This document shows, one piece after another, positions 34,495 through 42,744 of a stretch of DNA of 64,000 nt. Position numbers and translations under genes: made by a program. Numbering within the stretch: position 1 is the first letter of the stretch; every line of letters begins with the position of its first letter. Location of the stretch: assembly GCA_021604505.1 (NCBI GenBank), contig BQJC01000003.1, positions 372,001 to 436,000 of the forward strand. Direction: 5' to 3'. Under the pieces are notes generated by a model. The model saw only the letters and a program-made list of their open reading frames with translations, ran no database searches and was not told the origin of the DNA. Source of the stretch: Nitrospinaceae bacterium (lineage in GTDB: Bacteria > Nitrospinota > Nitrospinia > Nitrospinales > VA-1).

Positions 34495-35067
34495 TTATTT
34501 TTTTACCCGTTCAAGGTATTCCCCGGAGGTTGTGGAGACCCGCACCAGCTCTCCTATTTGAATGAATTGCGGAACGGTGACCACCAATCCGGTTTCCAGA
34601 GTCGCCGGTTTGCCGGACCCGGAAGCGGTGGCGCCTTTCATAGGAGGCTCCGTGTCGGTCACTTCGAGATCGACGGTCTCCTGAAATGAAACGCCTATCG
34701 GCTCGCCATCGCAAAACTCGATCTGTACACGGGTATTGGGCAGTAAAAACTTTTTGGCGTCCTCGACAAACGTCTCTTCAAAAAACATTTGCTCATAGGT
34801 CTCACAGTTCATGAAACAATAGCCGGAAGCATCGCTATACAAATATTCCATCTCCGTTTGCTCGAGAACCGCACGTTCGATCTGCTCATCGGCGCGGAAC
34901 TTGATCTCAGTTTGAGTCCCATCCTTGATCTTGCGGAGCTTCGCCTGCATGAACGCCCTCTTATTTCCAGGGGTTCGGTGCTCCGCCGTCATCACCCGGT
35001 ACAGATTGTCGTTGTATTTGATAATATATCCGGGACGAATCCCATTGCCACTCACGTAAACCGCCAT
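34495..35067 (-). CDS. efp: Elongation factor P with unusual loop tip (Asn-Lys)
   Basis: 190 aa from ATG 35067 (GTG 35076 overlaps the AAGG ribosome site and is less likely). EF-P enters the ribosome E site and relieves stalling at polyproline. Three beta-barrel domains are complete, ending GEYLERVKK. The tip loop reads EHRTPGNKRAFMQAK. By alignment with E. coli PGKGQAF, the residue that receives beta-lysine (K34) is Asn35 here, with Lys36 next to it. No epmA/epmB or earP is in the window. The modification state is therefore unknown. Confidence 0.95.
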   Translation of the reverse strand: MAVYVSGNGIRPGYIIKYNDNLYRVMTAEHRTPGNKRAFMQAKLRKIKDGTQTEIKFRADEQIERAVLEQTEMEYLYSDASGYCFMNCETYEQMFFEETFVEDAKKFLLPNTRVQIEFCDGEPIGVSFQETVDLEVTDTEPPMKGATASGSGKPATLETGLVVTVPQFIQIGELVRVSTTSGEYLERVKK

Positions 35068-35145
35068 GCCGCTCACCCTTCATTTCAATGCCTGACCCGC
35101 TGTAAAAAACAAAGATCAAACCATTTATTGGATTAAATTTCGCTG

Positions 35146-35173
35146 ATTATATCCGCGCATCTTCTGGAATCAA
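35146..35173 (-). promoter_or_regulatory. Sigma70 promoter of efp
   Basis: On the minus strand TTGATT (35173-35168), a 16-bp spacer and a perfect TATAAT (35151-35146) lie about 80 bp upstream of the efp start. Confidence 0.65.
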
Positions 35174-35227
35174 GTAAAATAAAAATCCGCAAATCAACCC
35201 GGTGATCTTTTTTCCTCATTGAAACAG

Positions 35228-35893
35228 ATGATCTGCCCCTTATGCAATTCAAATTCCAGGTTCTTGCTGGCAGGAGATAAACGGGAATACTGGGTCTGCT
35301 CCGTGTGCCGGTTGATCTTTGTTCCTGAAAACCACTTCCTCCCGGAAAAAGAAGAAGTCGAGCATTATCTCAAACATGAGAACAGTCTTGAAAACCAAGG
35401 CTACGTCCAGATGTTTCAGGAAAAAATTCAGGTCATCCAAAACATATGCCCGAACATTCACAGCGTGTTGGATTATGGATGCGGCTACGAACCCGTTTTG
35501 AAAACCCTGCTGATACGTGAAGGCTGCGAGGTCGAAGGATACGATCCGCATTTTTTCCCGGATGCCGATTTGAGCAAGCCTTTTGATCTGATCATCTCCA
35601 CCGAAACGTTTGAACATTTCCAGCATCCCGGCAAGGAAATCAGGAGTTTGATTCCGCTTCTCAATCCCGGAGGCTATCTTGCCGTCATGACCCGGTTGGT
35701 TCCCAAAAAAAATAACCCGCCTTCCCTTGAATCTTTCGACAACTGGTACTATAAAAGAGATCCGACGCACATCGCCTTTTATTCCAGTGAAACGTTTGCA
35801 TGGATGGCCCATACTTTCGGAATGCAAATCGTTTTTAACAACGAAAAAGACTTCGTTGTGCTACAAATGAATTCTGATGGAGCCCAGGTTTAA
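35228..35893 (+). CDS. SAM-dependent methyltransferase with N-terminal zinc ribbon
   Basis: About 221 aa from ATG 35228 (TTG 35219 is possible). The start MICPLCNSNS and VCSVCRLIF form a two-knuckle zinc ribbon (residues 2-31). A class I methyltransferase fold follows, with the SAM motif VLDYGCGYEPVLKTLL and the post-motif STETFEHFQHPGKE. This layout is common in sugar or small-molecule methyltransferases of surface-polysaccharide pathways; the substrate is unknown. It is oriented away from efp. Confidence 0.82.
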   Translation: MICPLCNSNSRFLLAGDKREYWVCSVCRLIFVPENHFLPEKEEVEHYLKHENSLENQGYVQMFQEKIQVIQNICPNIHSVLDYGCGYEPVLKTLLIREGCEVEGYDPHFFPDADLSKPFDLIISTETFEHFQHPGKEIRSLIPLLNPGGYLAVMTRLVPKKNNPPSLESFDNWYYKRDPTHIAFYSSETFAWMAHTFGMQIVFNNEKDFVVLQMNSDGAQV

Positions 35894-35952
35894 ACCCCGT
35901 CATTAATATTTCATTTCGATCACCCCCACTCATTAATCAATAAAGAGGACTC

Positions 35953-37626
35953 ATGGCAGGAGAATATATTTTTACGATGCAGGGGCTTTGCAAAACCTAT
36001 GGTTCCAAAGCCGTCTTTAAAGACATTCATCTTTCGTTTTATCACGGCGCCAAGATCGGCATCGTGGGGGAAAACGGCGCCGGCAAATCCACCCTGCTCG
36101 GGATCATGGCGGGAGAGGATAAGGAATTCGAGGGAAAGGCCCAGCCTTTAAAAGGCACGCGAATCGGCTACCTGCCCCAGGAACCGGTATTGAACCGGGA
36201 AAGAACCGTGCGCGAAAACGTGGAAGAAGCGTTTGCTCATATTCAGACTCTGATTCAGGAGTTCAACGACATAAGCGCCCGACTGGCCGAACCGATGGAC
36301 GATGACGACATGCAAAAAGCCCTCGATAAAATGGGCCGCCTGCAGGACGAAATTGACGCCGTGGACGGCTGGGAGCTGGACCGGCAGGTCAATATCGCCA
36401 TGGACGCGCTGGTTCTTCCCGCTGACGACCAAAAAGCCGAAACCTTATCCGGCGGCGAGGCCCGGCGGGTCGCGCTCTGTAAATTGCTTCTCCAAAAACC
36501 GGACATGATTTTGCTCGATGAACCCACCAACCATCTGGACGCCGAAACCGTCCAATGGCTGGAAGAAACACTGGCCAATTACCCCGGCAACGTGATCGTC
36601 TCCACCCACGACCGTTATTTTCTCGACAACATCACCAAATGGATTCTTGAACTCGATCACGGCAAAGGCATTCCCTTTGAAGGGAACTATACCTCCTGGC
36701 TGGAACAAAAGGCCGCGCGGATTAAGCATCAGGAAAAAAACGCATCCAATCTGCACAAACGCCTGCAAAAGGAACTGGACTGGCTGCACACCACACCCGG
36801 CGCACGCAGAAAATTAAACAAAGCGCGCGTTCAGAATTACGAAAGCCTGGCTTCCAAGAAACTGGATGTTCAGGAAAATTCCCTGGAAATTCAAATCGCT
36901 CCCGGCCCGCCGTTGGGCGAAAAAGTCATCGAGGTTGCCGGCGTGACCAAAGGGTTTGGCGACAACCTTCTGATTGACGATCTTTCCCTGTCGATCCCAA
37001 GAGGCGCCATCGTCGGCCTGATCGGGCCCAACGGAACCGGGAAGACCACGCTGTTTCGCATGATCGTCGGCGAAGACCAGGCCGATAAGGGAACCGTGGA
37101 ACTTGGGCCGACGGTGAAGTTATCCTACGTCGACCAGCACCGCCACGAACTGGAAGCGGGCAAAACCGTCTTTGAGGAAATCACCGACGGCACCGACCAC
37201 ATAGAAATCTCGGGAAAAACGATCAACTCCCGGTCCTATGTGGGCCGCTTTAATTTCAAGGGGACGGACCAGCAGAAAAAAGTCGCCGATTTGTCCGGAG
37301 GCGAACGCAACCGCGTGCATCTTGCCAAACTGCTGCGCCGCGGAGGAAACGTTCTCCTGCTCGACGAACCCACCAACGATCTGGACGTCACCACTCTCAG
37401 CAATCTGGAAAACGCTATTTTGGATTTCAATGGCTGTGTCCTGGTGATCAGCCATGACCGCTGTTTTCTCGACCGCATCTGCACGCATCTTCTGGTGTTT
37501 GAGGGCAACAGCCAAGTGCGCTGGTTCGAGGGAAATTTCGATGAATATTTGGAGAAACACAAACAGGAACTGGGAGGAAAAGAAGAGAACCGCCGGTCAA
37601 AATACAAAAAACTAACGATTCATTGA
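35953..37626 (+). CDS. ettA: Energy-dependent translational throttle protein EttA (ABC-F)
   Basis: 557 aa. Two ABC ATPase domains in one chain without membrane segments. Walker A motifs are GIVGENGAGKSTLLG and GLIGPNGTGKTTLFR; signature motifs are TLSGGEARRVALCKLLL and DLSGGERNRVHLAKLL; Walker B/Glu are LLDEPTNHLD and LLDEPTNDLD. The EttA-type arm and linker are present. EttA gates the first translation cycle at the ribosomal E site according to ATP level. AAGAGGAC precedes the ATG. Confidence 0.94.
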   Translation: MAGEYIFTMQGLCKTYGSKAVFKDIHLSFYHGAKIGIVGENGAGKSTLLGIMAGEDKEFEGKAQPLKGTRIGYLPQEPVLNRERTVRENVEEAFAHIQTLIQEFNDISARLAEPMDDDDMQKALDKMGRLQDEIDAVDGWELDRQVNIAMDALVLPADDQKAETLSGGEARRVALCKLLLQKPDMILLDEPTNHLDAETVQWLEETLANYPGNVIVSTHDRYFLDNITKWILELDHGKGIPFEGNYTSWLEQKAARIKHQEKNASNLHKRLQKELDWLHTTPGARRKLNKARVQNYESLASKKLDVQENSLEIQIAPGPPLGEKVIEVAGVTKGFGDNLLIDDLSLSIPRGAIVGLIGPNGTGKTTLFRMIVGEDQADKGTVELGPTVKLSYVDQHRHELEAGKTVFEEITDGTDHIEISGKTINSRSYVGRFNFKGTDQQKKVADLSGGERNRVHLAKLLRRGGNVLLLDEPTNDLDVTTLSNLENAILDFNGCVLVISHDRCFLDRICTHLLVFEGNSQVRWFEGNFDEYLEKHKQELGGKEENRRSKYKKLTIH

Positions 37627-37667
37627 TTTCCCCCACCCCTGAATCCAAGGGAGGAGGGAGCCACGTT

Positions 37668-38159
37668 CTAATTGGCAAACTGACGGATGTAGTGAATCAC
37701 CTGCCAGACCGATTCTTCAGAAAGATCACTGAACGCTGGCATGGCAGTGTTTGGAGACCCGTTTTTGATGACCCAGAACAATTGACCGTCGGGAATCGCT
37801 TCCATCATTTCCGAACAGGTGAAATTCCTCGCCGCAGGCTTACTTTCAAAATCCGGATCTCCTTTGGAGTCGCCCTTGACCCCATGACAAAATTGGCACG
37901 CAATGGGAGTGGCTTTCTTCAAAAAAATTTGCTCTCCCGCCTTAATGTTTTCCGGCGTTCCCGGTAAGGGGTTGACGCGGGAGTATTCCTTAACGGGAGC
38001 TTTAGGAGTCTTTCTTTTTTGCGGACAAGCGGAGGAAACATCCACGGCTTGCACGGTATCTGCCGAAACCGTTCCTGTAATCAACGAATGAAAAGCAAAA
38101 GGACAAACTACGGACAAGAGAAAAAAATTCTTTATCAGCCTGGATATGCCTTTCTTCAT
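37668..38159 (-). CDS. Type-A single-haem cytochrome c with extra Cys pair (copy 1)
   Basis: 163 aa from ATG 38159 (GGAGGG ribosome site; ATG 38192 is upstream). A Sec signal peptide leads to a small class I cytochrome c domain. The haem motif is CQFCHG, and the probable distal Met ligand is in NTAMPAFSDL. Like four other proteins here it has a Cys before the haem motif (SACPQKRKTPKAP) and one after it (ARNFTCSEMM), likely a disulfide. It is the last gene of the cytochrome block, 253 bp from the next, so probably has its own promoter. It should be a periplasmic electron carrier. Confidence 0.85.
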   Translation of the reverse strand: MKKGISRLIKNFFLLSVVCPFAFHSLITGTVSADTVQAVDVSSACPQKRKTPKAPVKEYSRVNPLPGTPENIKAGEQIFLKKATPIACQFCHGVKGDSKGDPDFESKPAARNFTCSEMMEAIPDGQLFWVIKNGSPNTAMPAFSDLSEESVWQVIHYIRQFAN

Positions 38160-38412
38160 TAAAACCCTCCGGTATTTTCGAAAAGTCATCAATTCACAAT
38201 AATTTCCATTTTAAAGTAGAATATTCCAAATTATATTATCCTGCAAATCCTTGAAAGCCATCATCAAAACCCCTCCATAAAACGAATACCCCTAACAGGA
38301 AAATGCGCGTCGGCTTTAGATCAAAAAAAGCATTTAAAGTCAATAGGTTAACAACGCCCCTTCAAAAAAGCAAAGATCTCCAAATTCATTATTGGCCTCA
38401 AAATACAATTTT

Positions 38413-38865
38413 CTACTTCCCAAACGATCGGACGTACAAAATGACATGCCAGGCTTCCTCCTCACTAAATACGCGCGGAATAAACGAAGCCATCGCCGTC
38501 CCGGAACTTCCATTTTTCAAAATCCACAACAATTCTCCATCGGTCCGCGCCGCTTGCCAGGATTTATCGGTAAAGTTTCGCGGCAGTTTGCCTCGCAGTC
38601 CCTCAATACCGACGAGTCCTCGACCGTCTTTGCCATGGCAGGTGACACAGAACCCCTTACCGTGAAAAATATCCCGGCCCTTCGCAATATTTTCCCCAGT
38701 GGGAGAAAATGGATTCTTCCATGTTCTTGCTTCTTCCATCTGATCCTGGGGAACGCGGGGTTGTATAACCTCAGGATCGGAAGCTCCACTCAAATCCGTC
38801 AACAACAGACAAATGGTGAAACCCATGAAAATTTGCCAACAAAATTTTAAGCCCAACTTTGACAT
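38413..38865 (-). CDS. Type-B single-haem cytochrome c (copy 1)
   Basis: 150 aa with a signal peptide or anchor (about 1-27). The haem motif is CVTCHGKDG, and the likely Met ligand lies in GTAMASFIPRVFSEEE. It lacks the two extra cysteines of the type-A family but shares its own signature, PRNFTDKSWQAARTDGELLW, with the cytochrome at 43281-43715. The Cys of the FTC motif is replaced by Asp (FTD). A periplasmic electron-transfer role is inferred. Confidence 0.84.
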   Translation of the reverse strand: MSKLGLKFCWQIFMGFTICLLLTDLSGASDPEVIQPRVPQDQMEEARTWKNPFSPTGENIAKGRDIFHGKGFCVTCHGKDGRGLVGIEGLRGKLPRNFTDKSWQAARTDGELLWILKNGSSGTAMASFIPRVFSEEEAWHVILYVRSFGK

Positions 38866-38880
38866 GGTGCCCCTCCAGGC

Positions 38881-38910
38881 AAAATAAAGGGAGGCACATG
38901 CCTCCCTTTA
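38881..38910 (-). terminator. Intrinsic terminator after the DUF1264 gene
   Basis: A perfect 10-bp stem joins AAAGGGAGGC (38886-38895) and GCCTCCCTTT (38900-38909) around a 4-nt loop. On the minus strand it is followed by TTTATTTT. It ends the DUF1264 transcript. Confidence 0.8.
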
Positions 38911-38920
38911 AGAGTGTTGG

Positions 38921-39430
38921 TTATTCAGACTGTGGAAAGGAGTGCCCCAGGGATTGCGGAAAGGTCACCGTTCCATCGGGGAACTTCTGACCCTTCTGCC
39001 AAAGGTGGTAAATCACCCCGTCTGTTTTAGCGGCGGCTTCAGCGATGGCTTTCGCTTCATCCGCTGGCACATCCAAAACCTGAACGCGACCCGTAGCGAT
39101 CTCAACCTGATGATCGTGAAAATACCTGTGCCACCGGATTCTGGGAAGCGTCCGGGCAAGATCCTTGGCCACAAAATACTCGATCGCCATTAAGGGAGCT
39201 TTCGGATCGGTTGTCTCAAATAACAGACATTGCAAAATCTGGTCGGATATTCCCTTACAGTAGTGATGGAAGGGTCCACCCACGGTCCCGTCATCCATCA
39301 TATGAGGTGCCTGGACATGGATATCATAACCATCCGCAGGTCCCGCACTCATCGCCGGAGTCGCCAGCAACCCCAACGACAGAAAGCTCATCACGCTCAT
39401 CATTAAAATGGATTTGATTGATTTTGGCAT
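38921..39430 (-). CDS. Exported DUF1264 (OBAP-family) protein
   Basis: 169 aa from ATG 39430 (AAGGAGGG ribosome site). A signal peptide (about 1-28, ending PAMSAG) is followed by a DUF1264 domain with the family landmarks FHHYCKGISDQILQCLLFE, MAIEYFVAKDLARTLP and RIRWHRYFHDHQVEIATGRV. Plant relatives are oil-body-associated proteins; bacterial function is unknown. The conserved His and Cys residues could bind a metal. It is a single-gene unit inside the cytochrome cluster with its own terminator. Confidence 0.82.
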   Translation of the reverse strand: MPKSIKSILMMSVMSFLSLGLLATPAMSAGPADGYDIHVQAPHMMDDGTVGGPFHHYCKGISDQILQCLLFETTDPKAPLMAIEYFVAKDLARTLPRIRWHRYFHDHQVEIATGRVQVLDVPADEAKAIAEAAAKTDGVIYHLWQKGQKFPDGTVTFPQSLGHSFPQSE

Positions 39431-39875
39431 CGTGCCCTCCTTGTGAAAAATTAAATGATTAAAATACATAAGGGTCTTTTTCCCGGACGATATGGCCAAC
39501 CCATAAAAACCCCTATCTTTTTACTGGCCATTATTTACTACCTTTCTTAATAAAATCTATTTGGTAATTATTAACCATACGGGAGTTTAAAAAAATCCCA
39601 GGAAAGGCTATTACAAGTTAGTGGATTGTTGAATCGATTGTAGGGGAATTACTACAAGGTCAAATGAGCTTTGAAGGGAGGGGGGATCAGTGAAAAATCA
39701 ATGAGTGGCTTTCCCCTCCCGGAGAGGGAGGGGTTGATGCCAAAAACCATTCCATGTGTGGAATTTCCTCAATTTTCCTGACGATCGTTTCACCAACGAG
39801 CGAAGATAACGGACGCAATGCCCTGCTTATTTGTCTGTTAGGTGGGTTCCGTCAATTCACCAAAATTAAGAAAAT
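39431..39875. other. 445-bp intergenic stretch in the cytochrome block
   Basis: It should hold the promoter of the DUF1264 gene on the minus strand. A REP-like hairpin lies at 39713-39733. The 39740-39860 part has no supported gene; a plus-strand frame beginning at 39754 runs into the antisense of the peroxidase gene and looks spurious. Confidence 0.45.
39713..39733. repeat. REP-like GC-rich hairpin
   Basis: CCCCTCCC (39713-39720) pairs with GGGAGGGG (39726-39733) around a 5-nt loop. It is similar in composition to the hairpins near 19842 and 63472 and lies downstream of the peroxidase gene. Confidence 0.4.
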
Positions 39876-40901
39876 TTATTCATGTGAGGGTGGAAGTTCC
39901 GGAATTGCAACAATAATGGGCTCACCTTCCAACGCCTTCATGAATTCCACAAGATCCTTTTTCTCTTTTTTGTTCAATCCTAACGGGGTGATGAAGGGAC
40001 TGCGGTTTTCTTCCACATCACCGCCACGGTCGTAGAAATCAACCACTTCTTCCAACGTTGCTTCACTGCCATCGTGCATGTATGGGGCGCTGCGATTGAT
40101 ATGCCTGAGCCCTGGGGTTTTAAAAGCGCCCTTGTCGAAATCTTCTTTGGTAATCATATAGCGGCCAAAATCCTCCTTTAAGGGACCGTGCTGTTTGACT
40201 CCGATATTATGAAACTTGCTGTCCGTGAAAGCCGGTCCGTTATGACAGATGGAACATTTCGCCTTGCCAAAAAACAGCTTCATGCCGTTTAGAGCCGACG
40301 CTGACATCGCCGATTTATCCCCGGCAAAGTATTTATCATAAGGGGCATTATTTGAAACCACCGAGCGCTCGTAGGTCGCAAGGGCTTTAGCTATCGTCGT
40401 CTTTTTAATCCCTTCTTTGGGGAACACTTTCTTGAACTTTCGGACATATCCTGGGATAGCCTTAAGCTCCTTAACCAGTTCGTCAAGATCCTGTTTCATT
40501 TCAACCTGGGATTCAATAGGCCCTAAAGCCTGTTCCTCAAGAGTTTTGGCGCGGCCATCCCAGAACTGAGTTTCAAAATAACCGCTGTTGATGATCGTGG
40601 GGGAATGCCGGTCCAGTTCCTTATGACCATGACCAAATGCCCGGGGCAACCCGTCGCCCCACCCCAGTCCCGGATGGTGACAGGTCATGCAACTGATCCA
40701 GTTGCTCCCGGATAAACGCAAATCGAAGTACAGCATTGCGCCAAGTTCTTCCTTTTCCTTGGACCAGGGATTGTCTGCGGGATGTTTCATTTTCGGCAAC
40801 GGTTCATAAAATCCCTTCAGGTCTTCAAATTCACCGGCTTCAAGATTCATTGAAAAAGAGATAAGGAATACCGTGATGAAGATTGTCTTGATTGTATTCA
40901 T
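39876..40901 (-). CDS. Dihaem cytochrome c peroxidase (CCP/MauG family)
   Basis: 341 aa. A signal peptide (about 1-22) precedes two cytochrome c domains with haem motifs CMTCHHPGLGWGD (about residue 71) and CSICHNGPAFTD (about 217). Landmarks of bacterial cytochrome c peroxidases are seen, including FWDGRAKTLEEQALGPI and FKTPGLRHINRSAPYMHDG. The enzyme reduces hydrogen peroxide in the periplasm with electrons from small cytochromes c, which fits its position 22 bp after a cytochrome gene. MauG-like oxidation of a protein is the alternative. Confidence 0.9.
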   Translation of the reverse strand: MNTIKTIFITVFLISFSMNLEAGEFEDLKGFYEPLPKMKHPADNPWSKEKEELGAMLYFDLRLSGSNWISCMTCHHPGLGWGDGLPRAFGHGHKELDRHSPTIINSGYFETQFWDGRAKTLEEQALGPIESQVEMKQDLDELVKELKAIPGYVRKFKKVFPKEGIKKTTIAKALATYERSVVSNNAPYDKYFAGDKSAMSASALNGMKLFFGKAKCSICHNGPAFTDSKFHNIGVKQHGPLKEDFGRYMITKEDFDKGAFKTPGLRHINRSAPYMHDGSEATLEEVVDFYDRGGDVEENRSPFITPLGLNKKEKKDLVEFMKALEGEPIIVAIPELPPSHE

Positions 40902-40923
40902 GGATTTATCCTTTGTTAAGCGA

Positions 40924-41388
40924 TCATTTTGCCAATAAACGCAGATAATGGACTATTTGCCAAACCTGTTCGTCTTTTAATCCTTTAAAAGCCATCATTC
41001 CCGTTCCGGAGGAACCGTTTTTGATGATCCAAAAAAGTTGACCGTCTGCCAAATCCTTCATCATTTGAGAACAGGTAAAATCTCTCGGTTTGGGATTCAT
41101 TGCGCTTCCCATGACACCTTTGCCATCTCCCTGCGGTCCGTGGCATTGCGCACAGGCAAGAGGCTTGGCATCTTTCTGATAAAGCAATTCGCCCACGCTG
41201 ATATTTTCAGGTGTGGGTGGAAGGGGATTTGCCTGGTTATATATATTGGCCGGCGCCTGCTGTGTTTTCCTGGGCTGGGAGCAATCTCCAGCAAACGCAG
41301 AGGTATGCATGGACCCAGTTCCTATTGCGGAAAGTAGCATTAAAAACCAAAAGCGGAAGCTCACTGGGAAATCTTTTCTGATTGCCAT
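40924..41388 (-). CDS. Type-A single-haem cytochrome c with extra Cys pair (copy 2)
   Basis: 154 aa with a Sec signal peptide (about 1-33, ending AFAG). The haem motif is CAQCHGPQGDGKG and the Met ligand region is GTGMMAFKGL. The extra cysteines are in GDCSQPRKTQQAP and RDFTCSQMM. An AAAGG ribosome site precedes the ATG. It lies 22 bp upstream of the peroxidase gene, making it the most likely direct electron donor to that enzyme. Confidence 0.86.
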   Translation of the reverse strand: MAIRKDFPVSFRFWFLMLLSAIGTGSMHTSAFAGDCSQPRKTQQAPANIYNQANPLPPTPENISVGELLYQKDAKPLACAQCHGPQGDGKGVMGSAMNPKPRDFTCSQMMKDLADGQLFWIIKNGSSGTGMMAFKGLKDEQVWQIVHYLRLLAK

Positions 41389-41474
41389 GATGACTTACCT
41401 TTCTCTGAGGGGTTCTGGAAGAAATTATTAAAAAGCAAAACGGTAGGTCTCATCCCGCTCAGGGTAGTTTAACA

Positions 41475-41640
41475 GTTCCCCAGGATAAATGAATTCGCTG
41501 CCAAAACTTCCCGTCTTTTAAATCCGAAAACGCAGGCACACCCGTTCGAAGGAACTCTTTTGGATGAGCCAGAACAACTGCCTGCCGGAAATAGCGCTCA
41601 TGATTCCTTCACATTTTATAAGTGCGGCTAATTTTAATGA
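41475..41640 (-). pseudogene. Decayed type-A cytochrome c relic
   Basis: Read on the minus strand, one frame gives KCEGIMSAISGRQLFWLIQK and another continues TGVPAFSDLKDGKFWQRIH. Together they match the post-haem half of the neighbouring cytochromes (TCAEIM..IPDGQLFWVIQNGS, then MPAFSDL....WQLIHF). A frameshift separates the two halves, the liganding Met is Val, and the haem motif and signal peptide are missing. It fills the gap between two intact copies, so it is a remnant of another tandem duplicate. Confidence 0.7.
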
Positions 41641-41669
41641 TCGAAAGATCCAACGTTACTGCGTATCCA

Positions 41670-42179
41670 CTATTTAGAAAACCGCCGGATAAAATGAATC
41701 AACTGCCATGTTTCAGTTTCACTTAATGTTGACTTATGCATCGGCATCGCCGTCCCTTTCGACCCATTTTGGATGACCCAGAATAACTGGCCGTCCGGTA
41801 TTATATCCATAATTTCAGCACAAGTGAAGTTTCTCGGCGGAGGCTCCAACCCCTTCGCCAGCTTGCCATTGCCGTTGCCGCGAATCCCATGACACAGTCC
41901 GCAAGCGGTCGGCTTGGCGTCTTTGTAGTAAAGCTGTTCGCCCTTTCGAATATTGTCGGAAGATTCCGGCAGGGGATTTTTTTTCGTAAAATATTTTTTC
42001 GGTGCGCGTCGGGTATTTCTCTTCTGCGGGCAAATTCCGGAAGCAATGCGAATATATTTTTCAACCGGACCCTGGGAAAAACTTTCTGCCAAAGTTCCGC
42101 GAAACCCTGCAAAAGTGTTCTCGGGAAGAGAGAGAAAAAATAATCCCAGAAAAAATACTGCAATTCTCTTTCGATGCAC
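41670..42179 (-). CDS. Type-A single-haem cytochrome c with extra Cys pair (copy 3)
   Basis: 169 aa starting at GTG 42179 (GCGGAG ribosome site). A signal peptide (about 1-24, ending TFAGF) is followed by SGICPQKRNTRRAP, the haem motif CGLCHGIRGNGNG, RNFTCAEIM and GTAMPMHKSTL. Both extra cysteines and the Met ligand are present. It lies 28 bp after the next cytochrome gene upstream, in one operon. A periplasmic electron carrier is inferred. Confidence 0.86.
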   Translation of the reverse strand: MHRKRIAVFFLGLFFLSLPENTFAGFRGTLAESFSQGPVEKYIRIASGICPQKRNTRRAPKKYFTKKNPLPESSDNIRKGEQLYYKDAKPTACGLCHGIRGNGNGKLAKGLEPPPRNFTCAEIMDIIPDGQLFWVIQNGSKGTAMPMHKSTLSETETWQLIHFIRRFSK

Positions 42180-42207
42180 AAATCACTCCGCAATCAACCC
42201 ATGCGCT

Positions 42208-42744
42208 TTATCTGGTAAAACTCCTCAAATGGAGGACAATCTGCCAGATCTGTTTCTCATTCAATTCCGGGTACGCGGGCATTCCGGTTCCCGGAGATCC
42301 GTTTCGGATGACCCAGAACAACTGACCGTCGGGGATGTCCTTCATGGTTTCAGCGCAGGTGAAGTTCCGGGGCGGGGGATTCATTCCCGGAGCCATCATC
42401 CCAAATCCATTGCCCTTCACTCCATGACAGATTTTACAGGCCGTGGGCTGGGAATCTATGCGAAACAAAGATTGCCCGGCATCGAGATTTTCTTGCGTGG
42501 GTTCCAGGGGATTTTTTTGGCGATAGATATCTTCTGGCGCCTGAGCCGTCACCCTGAGTTGCGGACAAACCCCCTTTCCTTGAAATCCCATACTATGGGG
42601 ATGCATTCCCGGCCCTTTGCCATGCCGCATCATCATCGGACCCGCAAAAGACGTTTCCACCGCGGTAAACATAAAAAGTAATGCACCAGACACAACAAAG
42701 GATCTTTTTAAAGTGTTCATGAGTCTCAATCCATTTCTCATCAT
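42208..42744 (-). CDS. Type-A single-haem cytochrome c with Met/His-rich insert (copy 4)
   Basis: 178 aa from ATG 42744, chosen because it overlaps the upstream stop (ATGA); ATG 42720 is a later option. After the signal peptide comes a Met/His/Gly-rich stretch, GPMMMRHGKGPGMHPHSMGF, absent from its sisters and suggestive of copper binding. Then follow GVCPQLRVTAQAP, the haem motif CKICHGVKGNGFG, RNFTCAETM and GTGMPAYPEL. It is translationally coupled to the upstream cytochrome. Confidence 0.86.
   Translation of the reverse strand: MMRNGLRLMNTLKRSFVVSGALLFMFTAVETSFAGPMMMRHGKGPGMHPHSMGFQGKGVCPQLRVTAQAPEDIYRQKNPLEPTQENLDAGQSLFRIDSQPTACKICHGVKGNGFGMMAPGMNPPPRNFTCAETMKDIPDGQLFWVIRNGSPGTGMPAYPELNEKQIWQIVLHLRSFTR

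Noticed and set aside
39754-40035. 93-codon plus-strand frame downstream of the peroxidase gene
   Set aside because: Its second half is the antisense of the peroxidase C-terminus and the first half has no ribosome site.
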